Shown here one piece after another: positions 7,468 to 14,620 of a stretch of DNA of 64,000 nt. Source of the stretch: a virus. Every line of letters begins with the position of its first letter. Within the stretch, counting starts at the first letter, position 1. Both the position numbers and the translations under genes were made by a program. The notes below the pieces were generated by a model, which saw only the letters and a program-made list of their open reading frames with translations, ran no database searches and was not told where the DNA came from. The stretch is taken from the IMG/VR virus record IMGVR_UViG_3300037116_000081, positions 1 through 64,000 of that record. One strand, 5' to 3'.

Positions 7468-7483
7468 TGTTCCACGTGGAACC
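7468..7483. promoter_or_regulatory. parS-like palindrome
   Basis: TGTTCCACGTGGAACC closely resembles the bacterial chromosomal parS consensus TGTTNCACGTGAAACA, with a perfect 14-base palindrome. It lies in the leader of the gene at 5925-7445. It could recruit a host or phage ParB-like protein, or be an operator. Confidence 0.5.
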
Positions 7484-7518
7484 TTCGTACTAGTCCACCT
7501 GGTGACGCCCTGGCCGTT

Positions 7519-7548
7519 AGTATACGTACCTTAGGAGCGCGGTTGCAA
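7519..7548 (-). promoter_or_regulatory. Leftward promoter of a divergent pair (TTGCAA-N18-TATACT)
   Basis: -35 TTGCAA at 7543-7548 and -10 TATACT at 7519-7524. The -35 box is a palindrome shared with the rightward promoter at 7543-7571. It serves the gene at 5925-7445. Confidence 0.5.
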
Positions 7549-7571
7549 CTGGAAAATTATTGCGGTTACAC
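7543..7571 (+). promoter_or_regulatory. Rightward promoter of the virion operon (TTGCAA-N17-TTACAC)
   Basis: It shares the palindromic TTGCAA at 7543-7548; a weak -10 TTACAC lies at 7566-7571. This is the only candidate seen upstream of the long rightward operon. Confidence 0.4.
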
Positions 7572-7604
7572 TTACGCTTCGTGGACTATCTCGACAGCGG
7601 CTCT

Positions 7605-8807
7605 ATGTACGGGTCCTTAGATAGCGCTCCCCTTGCGCCTCCGGATCCGCAATCGTCAACGCCAGCGAGCGCAGCGATCGCGAAAACTGGCCCTATCATT
7701 AAAGAGAAGATCCCCGCGGCGCCCGACACCGACACATCGACTAAGCAGACCATTGCGAAGATGTGCGAGTACATCGCGGCCGGCGCCTCCGATGACGTGT
7801 GCCAGTTATGGGCAAAGCAAGCGCGCGAACGTTGGGCTGGCCAGTTCAACCAAGTAGCGTCTGTAACCGGCCGAATGGTGCCGCAAACCTCAGGCGATTG
7901 TTGGGGCGTGTGGTGGATGGTGAAACACGCCGTCAAGTTCGCGAAGGACGAACCGCGGTTGTTTCAGATCGGTGAGCCCGATGCGCTCGATTTATTGATA
8001 GCGCCCGCGGTGCTCGTGCGTGAACAGGATCGCAAGGAAGATTGCGACGGCTTCACGATGCTGGTGTGCTGCCTACTCAAGATTCTGGGGATCTCATCGG
8101 TCATTGTGACGGTGGCGGCGGACCCATCCGATCCGGAACGCTGGTCGCACGTCTTCCCGATGGCTGAAGTGAACGGTGCGTATCTTCCAATGGACGCATC
8201 GCACGGAAAGTTCCCTGGCTGGATGGTTCCGCGCGATCACATCTCCCGATGGCAGGCTTGGGACCTCAACGGCAATCCAGTGCAGGCGTTTCCGTCACAG
8301 GCGAAGAACACGCTACACGGATATCTTCCACGCGGGGCGCCGATGCGGAAACGCGGGATGCGCGGACTCGGGCAGACGGACTATACATCAGTGGCGAGCT
8401 CCACGGGTGACTACCAAGTTTTCAGTGATGGCACAGTCTTTGATCCGAACGGCAATGTCGTTACAGATTTCAGCGCGTTGCCTAACTCGTTAACGACCCA
8501 GATTAACAGTGCCCTGAATCCGCTGGCCATCAGCACGCCCGCAACGCCAACTGCCACCAGCGCGTCCGGAACCCCTACCAACTGGACCGGCATTATCAAC
8601 AGTATCGTTTCAGGCGGATTGAAAGCAGCGCAGCTTGCGACGTTGCCTCCGGGCTATGTGATCGGCGCGAATGGCCAGCCCGTGTACACAGGGCAGTCCG
8701 CGGCGAATGCACAACTCACATCCAGCTTCGCGAGTATCCTGCCGTGGTTAGCGATTGGATTGGTTGCGGCTGTAGTGGTCATTCCACTTCTTGGGAGCAA
8801 GCAGTGA
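7605..8807 (+). CDS. Transglutaminase-like cysteine protease with RGLGQ site and C-terminal anchor
   Basis: 400 residues from the ATG at 7605; a TTG at 7560 is the alternative but would precede the predicted transcript start. Residues about 85-235 have the order of a transglutaminase-like catalytic core: Cys in KEDCDGFTMLVCCLL, His in RWSHVFPMAEVNG, Asp in YLPMDASHG. Then come KRGMRGLGQTDYTS, a Ser/Thr/Ala-rich stretch, and a membrane helix (LPWLAIGLVAAVVVIPLLG) ending in SKQ. It heads a row of proteins with the same RGLGQ-type motif, so it may process them and itself during particle maturation. That substrate link is inference. Confidence 0.7.
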   Translation: MYGSLDSAPLAPPDPQSSTPASAAIAKTGPIIKEKIPAAPDTDTSTKQTIAKMCEYIAAGASDDVCQLWAKQARERWAGQFNQVASVTGRMVPQTSGDCWGVWWMVKHAVKFAKDEPRLFQIGEPDALDLLIAPAVLVREQDRKEDCDGFTMLVCCLLKILGISSVIVTVAADPSDPERWSHVFPMAEVNGAYLPMDASHGKFPGWMVPRDHISRWQAWDLNGNPVQAFPSQAKNTLHGYLPRGAPMRKRGMRGLGQTDYTSVASSTGDYQVFSDGTVFDPNGNVVTDFSALPNSLTTQINSALNPLAISTPATPTATSASGTPTNWTGIINSIVSGGLKAAQLATLPPGYVIGANGQPVYTGQSAANAQLTSSFASILPWLAIGLVAAVVVIPLLGSKQ

Positions 8808-9557
8808 ATGTACGTCTCTTCAAGATCTTCCGTCTCGCGCTGCACTGGAGTAGCAGCGCGGGGAACAGTCTCGCGATCGCTTGGCGATATCTCCTCACCG
8901 CAGTCCATCAATCAGATAGTAACGGTTGGCGCATCGACTACTGTTGGAATTCTTGTAGCGTTAGGCACGGTTACGGGTCCGATTGGAGCGGCCATCGCTG
9001 GCTTGATCGCAGTTGGCTCGCTTATCGCCAACATGTTTCACGGCTGTGGGCAGACCTGCGTAGTCGCGACACAGGACGCGAACAAGATCGGCGCGTTGCT
9101 CGATCAGAATCAGGCAGCGTATATGAACGCCCCGGTTCACTACAAGAGCTTGCAAGCGGCGGCGCTAAACAACATCAACACGCTCGCGGCGGCATTGCAG
9201 CAAGCGTGCAGCGATCCATCTTTAGGGCAGGCTGGGCAGCGCTGCATCTCCGAAAGATTGGTCAGGCGTCCGTGTCCGAGCACGTTGAACGATTCGAATA
9301 TCGGCGGCGGGCAGATCAAGTTCTGCGATTACTGGAGCTTCTATTACGATCCGATCGCGAACGATCCGAATGTAGTTCCGGACCCCACGCCAGCTTCGTC
9401 GGGTCCAGCTTCAGCGGCGGTCTCTTCGGTGGGCTCCGCAATTTCTTCTGTGCTGCCTTCATCGGTCAGCAGTCTTTTGACCGGGAGCGTCTTTGGTCTT
9501 CCAGTGTGGCTGCTCGGCGCGGTGGCGCTCACGGCCTTGTGGGTGGCGAGCGAATGA
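8808..9557 (+). CDS. Virion-operon membrane protein, element-encoded N-terminus
   Basis: 249 residues. The ATG directly follows the previous stop; codons 5-20 are element E6 read in frame (SVSRCTGVAARG), and I see no later start. A Gly/Ala-rich hydrophobic helix (about 45-75), a cysteine-containing domain (CGQTCVVATQDANKIGALLD, CISERLVRRPCP), a Ser/Ala linker and a C-terminal helix with the FGLPVWLLG signature shared by its neighbours. Probably a membrane-anchored virion component. Confidence 0.6.
   Translation: MYVSSRSSVSRCTGVAARGTVSRSLGDISSPQSINQIVTVGASTTVGILVALGTVTGPIGAAIAGLIAVGSLIANMFHGCGQTCVVATQDANKIGALLDQNQAAYMNAPVHYKSLQAAALNNINTLAAALQQACSDPSLGQAGQRCISERLVRRPCPSTLNDSNIGGGQIKFCDYWSFYYDPIANDPNVVPDPTPASSGPASAAVSSVGSAISSVLPSSVSSLLTGSVFGLPVWLLGAVALTALWVASE
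8836..8860. repeat. Palindromic junction element E6
   Basis: Stem CGCGCTGC/GCAGCGCG, loop ACTGGAGTA. It lies within the first codons of the gene at 8808. Confidence 0.85.
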
Positions 9558-9615
9558 TCCGTTTTCCTCGCATCCTCGCATCATTTTCCTCGCATCCTCG
9601 TATTGCGGAGGCCTT

Positions 9616-10443
9616 GTGTTTCTAAAAGTACAAGCGGGGCTCTCCGGCATCGGCCAAACCGTTCTGATGCGTCAACCAGGCGGGCGCGTGATGCGCGTCC
9701 AAATGCCGATCGTGTTGGATAGGCCTCGGGGGATGCGTGGCTTAGGCGTTACGTGTCCCACGGGCTTGGTGCAGGCTGCAAACGGCGGCTGCATTGATCC
9801 TGGTTACGCTCCCAACAAAAATGTAGCGGCGGCAAGTCCCAAAGCCGTGACCTACGCATCGGCTCCCGGCTGCAACGTGGTGAACCTCGCATCGAACGAA
9901 TGCATGTTGGACGACGGGACAATCACGGGCTGCAACATCATCCAGCAGTGTGATTCGCTCACCGGCAACGCGAGATGTCAGTATGGGCCGTTCCCTGGCC
10001 AAGCTGCTGATCCAAGTTTGCCGTTCTGCTCTGGAAGCGGGCCGTCCGTTTCGTACACGCCGAATTTGAGTCTCACGAACCCGACAGGGCCGTCAACGCC
10101 GTTCACTCCCACGGCGCTTGCGCCGAATGCCGTTCCGGTAGGATCGAGCCCCACGGCGGCGCAGGTTAAAAGCCTGCTTGGGCAGACTCAGCCTACATCG
10201 TCAACGGCAGCGAGTTCGCCGGCGGCATCGCCAACACAGCCGAGTTCCCAAACGAATTTTCTCCAGCAACTCTTAGCCGGGCCGAATCCTCCAGCGGGCG
10301 GATCGACTACGGCGGTGGCGTCTTCGGATAGTTCGTTATTTAGCGGTTCGCTCGACGTGTTCGGTATGCAGATTCCATACTGGCTCATTGGTGTTGTGGT
10401 CGTCGGCGGCGGGATTCTCCTCATGAGCGGGGGCAAGAAATGA
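9616..10443 (+). CDS. Virion-operon protein with two Gly-Leu-Gly motifs and a tail anchor
   Basis: 275 residues from a GTG preceded by GGAGG at ideal distance. AGLSGIGQTVL near residue 8 and RGMRGLGVTCP near residue 40; then a Cys-rich domain (about 8 Cys, 40-140), a Thr/Pro/Ser/Ala-rich stalk, and a C-terminal helix with FGMQIPYWLIG and a GGKK end. Ends with an ATGA overlap to the next gene. Structural, probably stalk-like; function inferred from layout only. Confidence 0.65.
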   Translation: MFLKVQAGLSGIGQTVLMRQPGGRVMRVQMPIVLDRPRGMRGLGVTCPTGLVQAANGGCIDPGYAPNKNVAAASPKAVTYASAPGCNVVNLASNECMLDDGTITGCNIIQQCDSLTGNARCQYGPFPGQAADPSLPFCSGSGPSVSYTPNLSLTNPTGPSTPFTPTALAPNAVPVGSSPTAAQVKSLLGQTQPTSSTAASSPAASPTQPSSQTNFLQQLLAGPNPPAGGSTTAVASSDSSLFSGSLDVFGMQIPYWLIGVVVVGGGILLMSGGKK

Positions 10444-10727
10444 GACGCGGCTTTCGTGGTCTCGGTCAACCATCATCGCCTTTGCCGATGTCACCAGGTG
10501 GATTCTGTCCAACGCTCGGCGCTGTGTGTCCCTACGGCTATACGCTCGACGCGAGCAACTGTCCGAACTATCCATGTCAAGCCGCGGCGGTCGCTACGGC
10601 TACAACCGGAATCGATTTTTCGTTTCTCACAAATCCGGTGATGATTGGAACCATGTCCATTCCGACGTGGGCTATCGGGCTCGCCGTGATCGTGGGCGGC
10701 TACTTCCTGATGGGAGGCAAAAAATAA
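10440..10727 (+). CDS. Small RGLGQ tail-anchored protein
   Basis: 95 residues: MRRGFRGLGQPSS at the start, a short four-Cys region (GFCPTLGAVCPYGY, SNCPNYPCQ), DFSFLTNP, then SIPTWAIG and a membrane helix ending GGKK. It has the whole family architecture in miniature. Coupled to both neighbours. Confidence 0.7.
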   Translation: MRRGFRGLGQPSSPLPMSPGGFCPTLGAVCPYGYTLDASNCPNYPCQAAAVATATTGIDFSFLTNPVMIGTMSIPTWAIGLAVIVGGYFLMGGKK

Positions 10728-11335
10728 TGGCTAAGCAAGACGGCACGATGGGCGAAGTAATCAAGTGGGTTCTGATTTTGGGCGGCGGGTATCTCGCTTA
10801 CGAGTATTTCATTGCGCCGATGCTGGCCACGACTCTGGCGCCCACGACCGGCGTAACGCCAGCAGCTACAACCGTGACGGGCACACCGGTATCGAGCACG
10901 AATACGACGACGGCTACTCCGGTTACTGTGACGACGCCTCCTCCGCCTCCCGTCAATGCGTACCCACTTTCAAACACGATTCCGAATGCAACCGGGACCG
11001 CGGCTACTCTCGCATCAGCCTTGATTGCGCGAGCGACTTCAGACGGTGTTGCAAAGGGCGGATTGGTCAATGGAAGTATCGCCTACACTCCACAGCAGTG
11101 GAATTACATTTTCAACGAAATGAATCCCGGTAACACGAAGAACCTGCCTAGCTCTTCGCAGGCCATGAGCGCGGGCGATTACACACTCGCGCGGGCGACG
11201 GCGTTTGGACAAGCGGGATTGAGCGGGCTCGGACAACTGATGCGCGTCGGGCGAAATACTTTACGGACAGGCGGGCGTCAACCGATGCGAACAGGATATG
11301 TACGGGCAGGAACGCCAATGCGGAGGACCGGATGA
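10727..11335 (+). CDS. N-anchored virion-operon protein with C-terminal GLSGLGQ
   Basis: 202 residues, TAATG start. Here the order is reversed: a membrane helix (about 10-30) comes first, then a Thr/Pro-rich linker, a globular region, and AGLSGLGQLMRVGRN near residue 165 followed by an Arg-rich end. If the motif is a cleavage site, the basic tail would be released. Confidence 0.65.
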   Translation: MAKQDGTMGEVIKWVLILGGGYLAYEYFIAPMLATTLAPTTGVTPAATTVTGTPVSSTNTTTATPVTVTTPPPPPVNAYPLSNTIPNATGTAATLASALIARATSDGVAKGGLVNGSIAYTPQQWNYIFNEMNPGNTKNLPSSSQAMSAGDYTLARATAFGQAGLSGLGQLMRVGRNTLRTGGRQPMRTGYVRAGTPMRRTG

Positions 11336-11694
11336 GACTCTATAGAACTCCGATGCGTGGCTTTCGTGGATTAGGGCAGACGTATCAGACCGTCTCGACT
11401 GCTGCTGGCGACTATCAAGTAGTTACGGCCCCGGACGGAACAGTCACCACTTTTGACCCATCAGGCAACATCGTTTCTGGCGTTGCCGTGGGGCCGCTTC
11501 AAGCTGGCCAATCAGCGCTCGCGTTTTCTGCGTCAATCAATCCATCAGGCTCGGCGGCTCCGGCTTCACTCGCGTCTCTGTTTCCAGGAATGACTGGCAA
11601 TACAACTGTTGCTGGTGTGTCGGTCCCTTCGTGGCTCGTGCCGGTTGCTCTGATAGCTGGCGCGTTTTTCGTCTATAAGGCTTTTGGGAAATGA
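11332..11694 (+). CDS. Small RGLGQ tail-anchored protein
   Basis: 120 residues: PMRGFRGLGQTYQT at the N-terminus, then a TAAGDYQVV...DGTVTTFDPSGNIV segment also present in the protease gene (SSTGDYQVFSDGTVFDPNGNVV), then VSVPSWLVPVALI and a basic end. The shared segment suggests recombination between these genes. ATGA overlaps at both ends. Confidence 0.7.
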   Translation: MRLYRTPMRGFRGLGQTYQTVSTAAGDYQVVTAPDGTVTTFDPSGNIVSGVAVGPLQAGQSALAFSASINPSGSAAPASLASLFPGMTGNTTVAGVSVPSWLVPVALIAGAFFVYKAFGK

Positions 11695-11921
11695 AGAATC
11701 CGGCTCCAACCCGTTTACGTGACGCCGATCCGCGCGGGCGCATGGACGTAGCTGCGTTTCGCTTCGCTGAGAACATGGCAGAAAAAGCAGGCGCGAAGGA
11801 ATTCTGGAATGCGGGCTTGGGTGATTTTGTCGAGACGGTGATTAACGGCACGGTGCCGGCAAAAGCAATCACAGGGCAGGATGTAGCGAAGGCGCTGGGT
11901 TTGGGAGGCAGAAAGCGGTAA
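11691..11921 (+). CDS. Small soluble protein in the virion operon
   Basis: 76 residues, basic ends, helical middle (VAAFRFAENMAEKAGAKEFW, DFVETVINGTVPAKA). It contains NAGLGDF, a weak match to the Gly-Leu-Gly motif, and no membrane helix. Function unknown. Confidence 0.6.
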   Translation: MKNPAPTRLRDADPRGRMDVAAFRFAENMAEKAGAKEFWNAGLGDFVETVINGTVPAKAITGQDVAKALGLGGRKR

Positions 11922-12436
11922 TGCCTTATTTCCGCACAGGAGCACGGATGCGGCGCGGCGTCGGCCAAATCGCTACGGCTACGCTTGGGCCGGCCGGAAC
12001 GGGCATCGCTCAATACGACGCGAGCGGCCGCTACTTGGGCGGGAGCACGATGATGGATGCGTATTGCGGTTCAAGCATCGGGCAGTTCTTCAGTCCGACT
12101 ACGTGCGCGATCCCGACTCCAGCGCAAATCACGGCTACGCAGACTGCGGAACTTGCGACTACTTCAGCTCCCCCAGCAGTGCAGGCGGCGGCGATCGCGG
12201 CGGGCAATGCGCTAGTTGCGCAAGACGCGGCAGCAAACCCGGCAAATTACCAACAGCAGATCGCGGCGTCGAATTGGCCGGAACTTTCAGCGCTGATCGG
12301 TCCCGCGGCGGTGGCTACGTTGTTTCCCGTCGATGTGACGGATCCGAATAATCCAATTCCCCAAGTCCCGTGGCTTCTGATCGGAATTGTAGTGGTGGGC
12401 TTCTCTGTCTTCTACGCATACGGAGGGAAGCATTGA
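11921..12436 (+). CDS. RGVGQ tail-anchored virion-operon protein
   Basis: 171 residues: ARMRRGVGQIATA near residue 12, then an Ala/Thr-rich domain, and a C-terminal helix introduced by VPWLLIGIVVVG and ending YGGKH. Same plan as its neighbours. Confidence 0.65.
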   Translation: MPYFRTGARMRRGVGQIATATLGPAGTGIAQYDASGRYLGGSTMMDAYCGSSIGQFFSPTTCAIPTPAQITATQTAELATTSAPPAVQAAAIAAGNALVAQDAAANPANYQQQIAASNWPELSALIGPAAVATLFPVDVTDPNNPIPQVPWLLIGIVVVGFSVFYAYGGKH

Positions 12437-12768
12437 GCTACATCCAATACACACCGAAAGCTCCACTCTCTACGTGCGTGACGAAGGTGCGTGGGATGGG
12501 GCAGGACGCGACTTCAACTTCGACGGACACCGTAACAGGGCTCTCGATTCCGAATCCGCTTACGATCTTCAGCAATCTTTTTTCATCGACCGACTTTTCA
12601 ACGTGGGGTATAGGTGAGTGGATCGTAATCGCGGGCGTCGGGTTTCTCGCGTTGAAACTCGTTACCGGTGTGCTCTCGGCAGGCAGCGCAGTAAAGAGCA
12701 CGGTTCGTAAGCGGCAGCGGCGAGCGAAGAAGCGGCAAGGGCTGCTGGACGATCTGAGGGATCTATGA
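12433..12768 (+). CDS. RGMGQ membrane protein with basic tail
   Basis: 111 residues from a TTG overlapping the previous stop, with GGAGGG six bases upstream. KVRGMGQDATS near residue 20; FSTWGIGEWIVIAG starts a membrane helix, then a strongly basic tail (RKRQRRAKKRQ). The tail would face the nucleic acid side. Its stop overlaps the mini-ORF start. Confidence 0.65.
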   Translation: MSYIQYTPKAPLSTCVTKVRGMGQDATSTSTDTVTGLSIPNPLTIFSNLFSSTDFSTWGIGEWIVIAGVGFLALKLVTGVLSAGSAVKSTVRKRQRRAKKRQGLLDDLRDL

Positions 12769-12842
12769 GACGACTGAGGGACACCCCGAAAGCTTCAACG
12801 CGCTGCTACTCCAGTGCAGCGCGAAACGGAGAATGTTCATGA
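12765..12842 (+). CDS. Mini-ORF spanning element E7
   Basis: 25 codons. Its ATG overlaps the stop of the gene before (ATGA) and its TGA overlaps the ATG of the gene after (ATGA), so it bridges the gap exactly while passing through E7. Confidence 0.55.
   Translation: MRRLRDTPKASTRCYSSAARNGECS
12799..12823. repeat. Palindromic junction element E7
   Basis: Stem CGCGCTGC/GCAGCGCG, reversed loop TACTCCAGT. Its downstream flank CGGAGAA supplies the SD for the gene at 12839. Confidence 0.88.
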
Positions 12843-13192
12843 GAGGATTCGGTAGCTACAGCAAAACTCCAACTCCATGGGGATGGGAATATTATCCCCC
12901 ACCGTACCGCTTTGCTTCACCGTCCACGGGGCCTAGCGGAATACGTCCGACTTACGCGAGCGCGCGATACATGGGCATGACAACACGAGCGTTGAGCAAC
13001 CAGGGCGGCGGGCTCGGATGTGCGGGGCAGTGCGGTTGCGGTGGGACGTGCGGCATGGGGCAAGTGGATCTTTCGTTTCTGACGAATACGTTCAGCTTGG
13101 CGGGCTACCAGATTCCGGTCTGGATTGGGCTCATGGTTGGGATCGGCGCGGTCGCAATGTACAGCGGGTTGAGCAATAAAAAGAGACGATGA
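12839..13192 (+). CDS. Tail-anchored protein with MRGFG and GMGQ motifs
   Basis: 117 residues; I chose the second ATG because the element's GGAG is 7 bases upstream. MRGFGSYS, an aromatic/Pro stretch, a Gly/Cys cluster (CAGQCGCGGTCGMGQ), DLSFLTN, then YQIPVWIGL with a membrane helix and KKRR end. DLSFLTN is shared with 10440-10727. Confidence 0.65.
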   Translation: MRGFGSYSKTPTPWGWEYYPPPYRFASPSTGPSGIRPTYASARYMGMTTRALSNQGGGLGCAGQCGCGGTCGMGQVDLSFLTNTFSLAGYQIPVWIGLMVGIGAVAMYSGLSNKKRR

Positions 13193-13434
13193 CTTTAACG
13201 CTTTCACAAACGGCGCAACCTCAGATTTTTACCGATATGGGCTCGTATGCCCACGTCGGAGTGGGATTCATGGCCGGGTATCTTTCACCTGGCTGGGCGC
13301 TCGCGATTGCGGCGGCGTTCATCGGGTATCAATTGTCTCAGGTTTCGGCGGGCGTGCCCTGGGGACGGACGGGCGGGGAAGTGATCGAGTTTGCGTTAGG
13401 AGCTGCTATAGCGGCGCTGGTGGCAAAAAAATGA
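13189..13434 (+). CDS. Small hydrophobic membrane protein
   Basis: 81 residues with two hydrophobic helices (about 20-48 and 64-80) and a KK end. In position it closes the anchored-protein array. Unknown; holin-like size but with structural neighbours. Confidence 0.6.
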   Translation: MTLTLSQTAQPQIFTDMGSYAHVGVGFMAGYLSPGWALAIAAAFIGYQLSQVSAGVPWGRTGGEVIEFALGAAIAALVAKK

Positions 13435-14369
13435 AGCGGCGAAAAACCAATTCAGCAAAGTACGGGCGGCGGAATTCAAGCGGCGATACATCAACGGATG
13501 TTCGCAGCCCAACTTCAACTGAAGTGCGAAGCCCTACCAAGACTTCGACTGAAGCTTATACGCAAGGAAACTTCACGGCCACAGTAACGGGCGGCGCAGG
13601 AGCCGGTGCAACTACCAGCGTGACAATCAAACCGAACCGGGGCAGGCGTGATGCTTTCGCGATTTGCAAACGCACGCGCGGGAATCCGTCACGGTGGAAT
13701 CCACTCGTGCCACTCGATCCAATCTCGGTACTTTCGGCGATCGAAGGGCAGCGCGAGAAGATCGCGAAGAAGCTGTTCACGAAGAACGCCAAGAAAGCGC
13801 GGAAGAATCGATTCGGCAAAAAGCGCGTAGTGCTGCACATGAAGCGCGGCAAGTCCGGGAAGTTTGCGCAGCGGAAGAACAGGGGCAATCCCGTCATGGC
13901 GGCAGAGAAGCGCTATCAATCCTTCCACGGCCGGCCTAGCGAAGACTTGGTTAACGTGCGGACCACGCTGCATTCGCATGACGTGCTCGCGGGCATCGGC
14001 GATCTCCGCAAGCTGAAAATCAAATCCGCAAACGGTCACTGGAAAGTAACAGTGAAATTCTTGAAGCCTTACCCGATTCTATCGATGAACGAAGCCGCAA
14101 CCCAGCTTTACATCGAAGGGGGTGATCAATCCGTAGACTTGAGGGACTTCGGAATCAAAACTCCACACGAAAAAGAAATACTCGGTCACGTCACGGACGT
14201 GTGGTACTTCACAACGAAAGATCACTTACGACCGGAAGACGGCGGCACGGCGATCTACCACCACAAATTCGGAAAGATCAAGCCGACGATGATTTACGAC
14301 GTACCGAACCAGCTACTCGAATTCGCGGGTGGCGGCTACACTATCCCGGATGAAGGGATCGACCAATGA
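13431..14369 (+). CDS. Basic protein with conserved C-terminal domain
   Basis: 312 residues. Residues 1-80 are low complexity with repeated RSPT; 80-155 are very basic (KKLFTKNAKKARKNRFGKKR); 155-312 form a folded domain (MAAEKRYQSFHGRPSEDLV, DVLAGIGDLRKLKIKS, TQLYIEGGDQSVDL). Probably binds DNA in the particle. Family not recognised. Confidence 0.6.
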   Translation: MKRRKTNSAKYGRRNSSGDTSTDVRSPTSTEVRSPTKTSTEAYTQGNFTATVTGGAGAGATTSVTIKPNRGRRDAFAICKRTRGNPSRWNPLVPLDPISVLSAIEGQREKIAKKLFTKNAKKARKNRFGKKRVVLHMKRGKSGKFAQRKNRGNPVMAAEKRYQSFHGRPSEDLVNVRTTLHSHDVLAGIGDLRKLKIKSANGHWKVTVKFLKPYPILSMNEAATQLYIEGGDQSVDLRDFGIKTPHEKEILGHVTDVWYFTTKDHLRPEDGGTAIYHHKFGKIKPTMIYDVPNQLLEFAGGGYTIPDEGIDQ

Positions 14370-14620
14370 AAAAGGCGCGCAAGAATATCAGCTTTAGAAA
14401 GTACAAAAAAGAGTTGAACCGCAAGCACTCTCCGGCGAACGCGAGACTCTATCAGTCATTCCGAAAAGAGGAGCAACGTATCGTGAGAGCGCGACGAAAG
14501 AAGGCGGCAAAATCCAATCCGCCAAAGACCCGCAAAGGCAAGACGGGACGCTGGATCAAAGCCAAAGCTGTGAAGGTGACACGAGTCAAAGGAAAGCTTG
14601 TAGTGCAGGTGAAACGGTGA
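14366..14620 (+). CDS. Small highly basic protein
   Basis: 84 residues, about one third Lys/Arg, with ARRKKAAKSNPPKTRKGKTG. Likely nucleic-acid binding, such as a core or packaging protein. ATGA and GTGA overlaps with its neighbours. Confidence 0.6.
   Translation: MKKARKNISFRKYKKELNRKHSPANARLYQSFRKEEQRIVRARRKKAAKSNPPKTRKGKTGRWIKAKAVKVTRVKGKLVVQVKR

Noticed and set aside
9493-9615. Upstream extension of the ORF ending at 10443
   Set aside because: It overlaps the end of the previous gene in another frame; the GTG at 9616 has an ideal GGAGG.
8744-9625. 293-codon plus-strand ORF overlapping 8808-9557
   Set aside because: Composition is Arg/Ser/Trp-rich and domain-free; the other frame gives membrane helices and the shared anchor signature.
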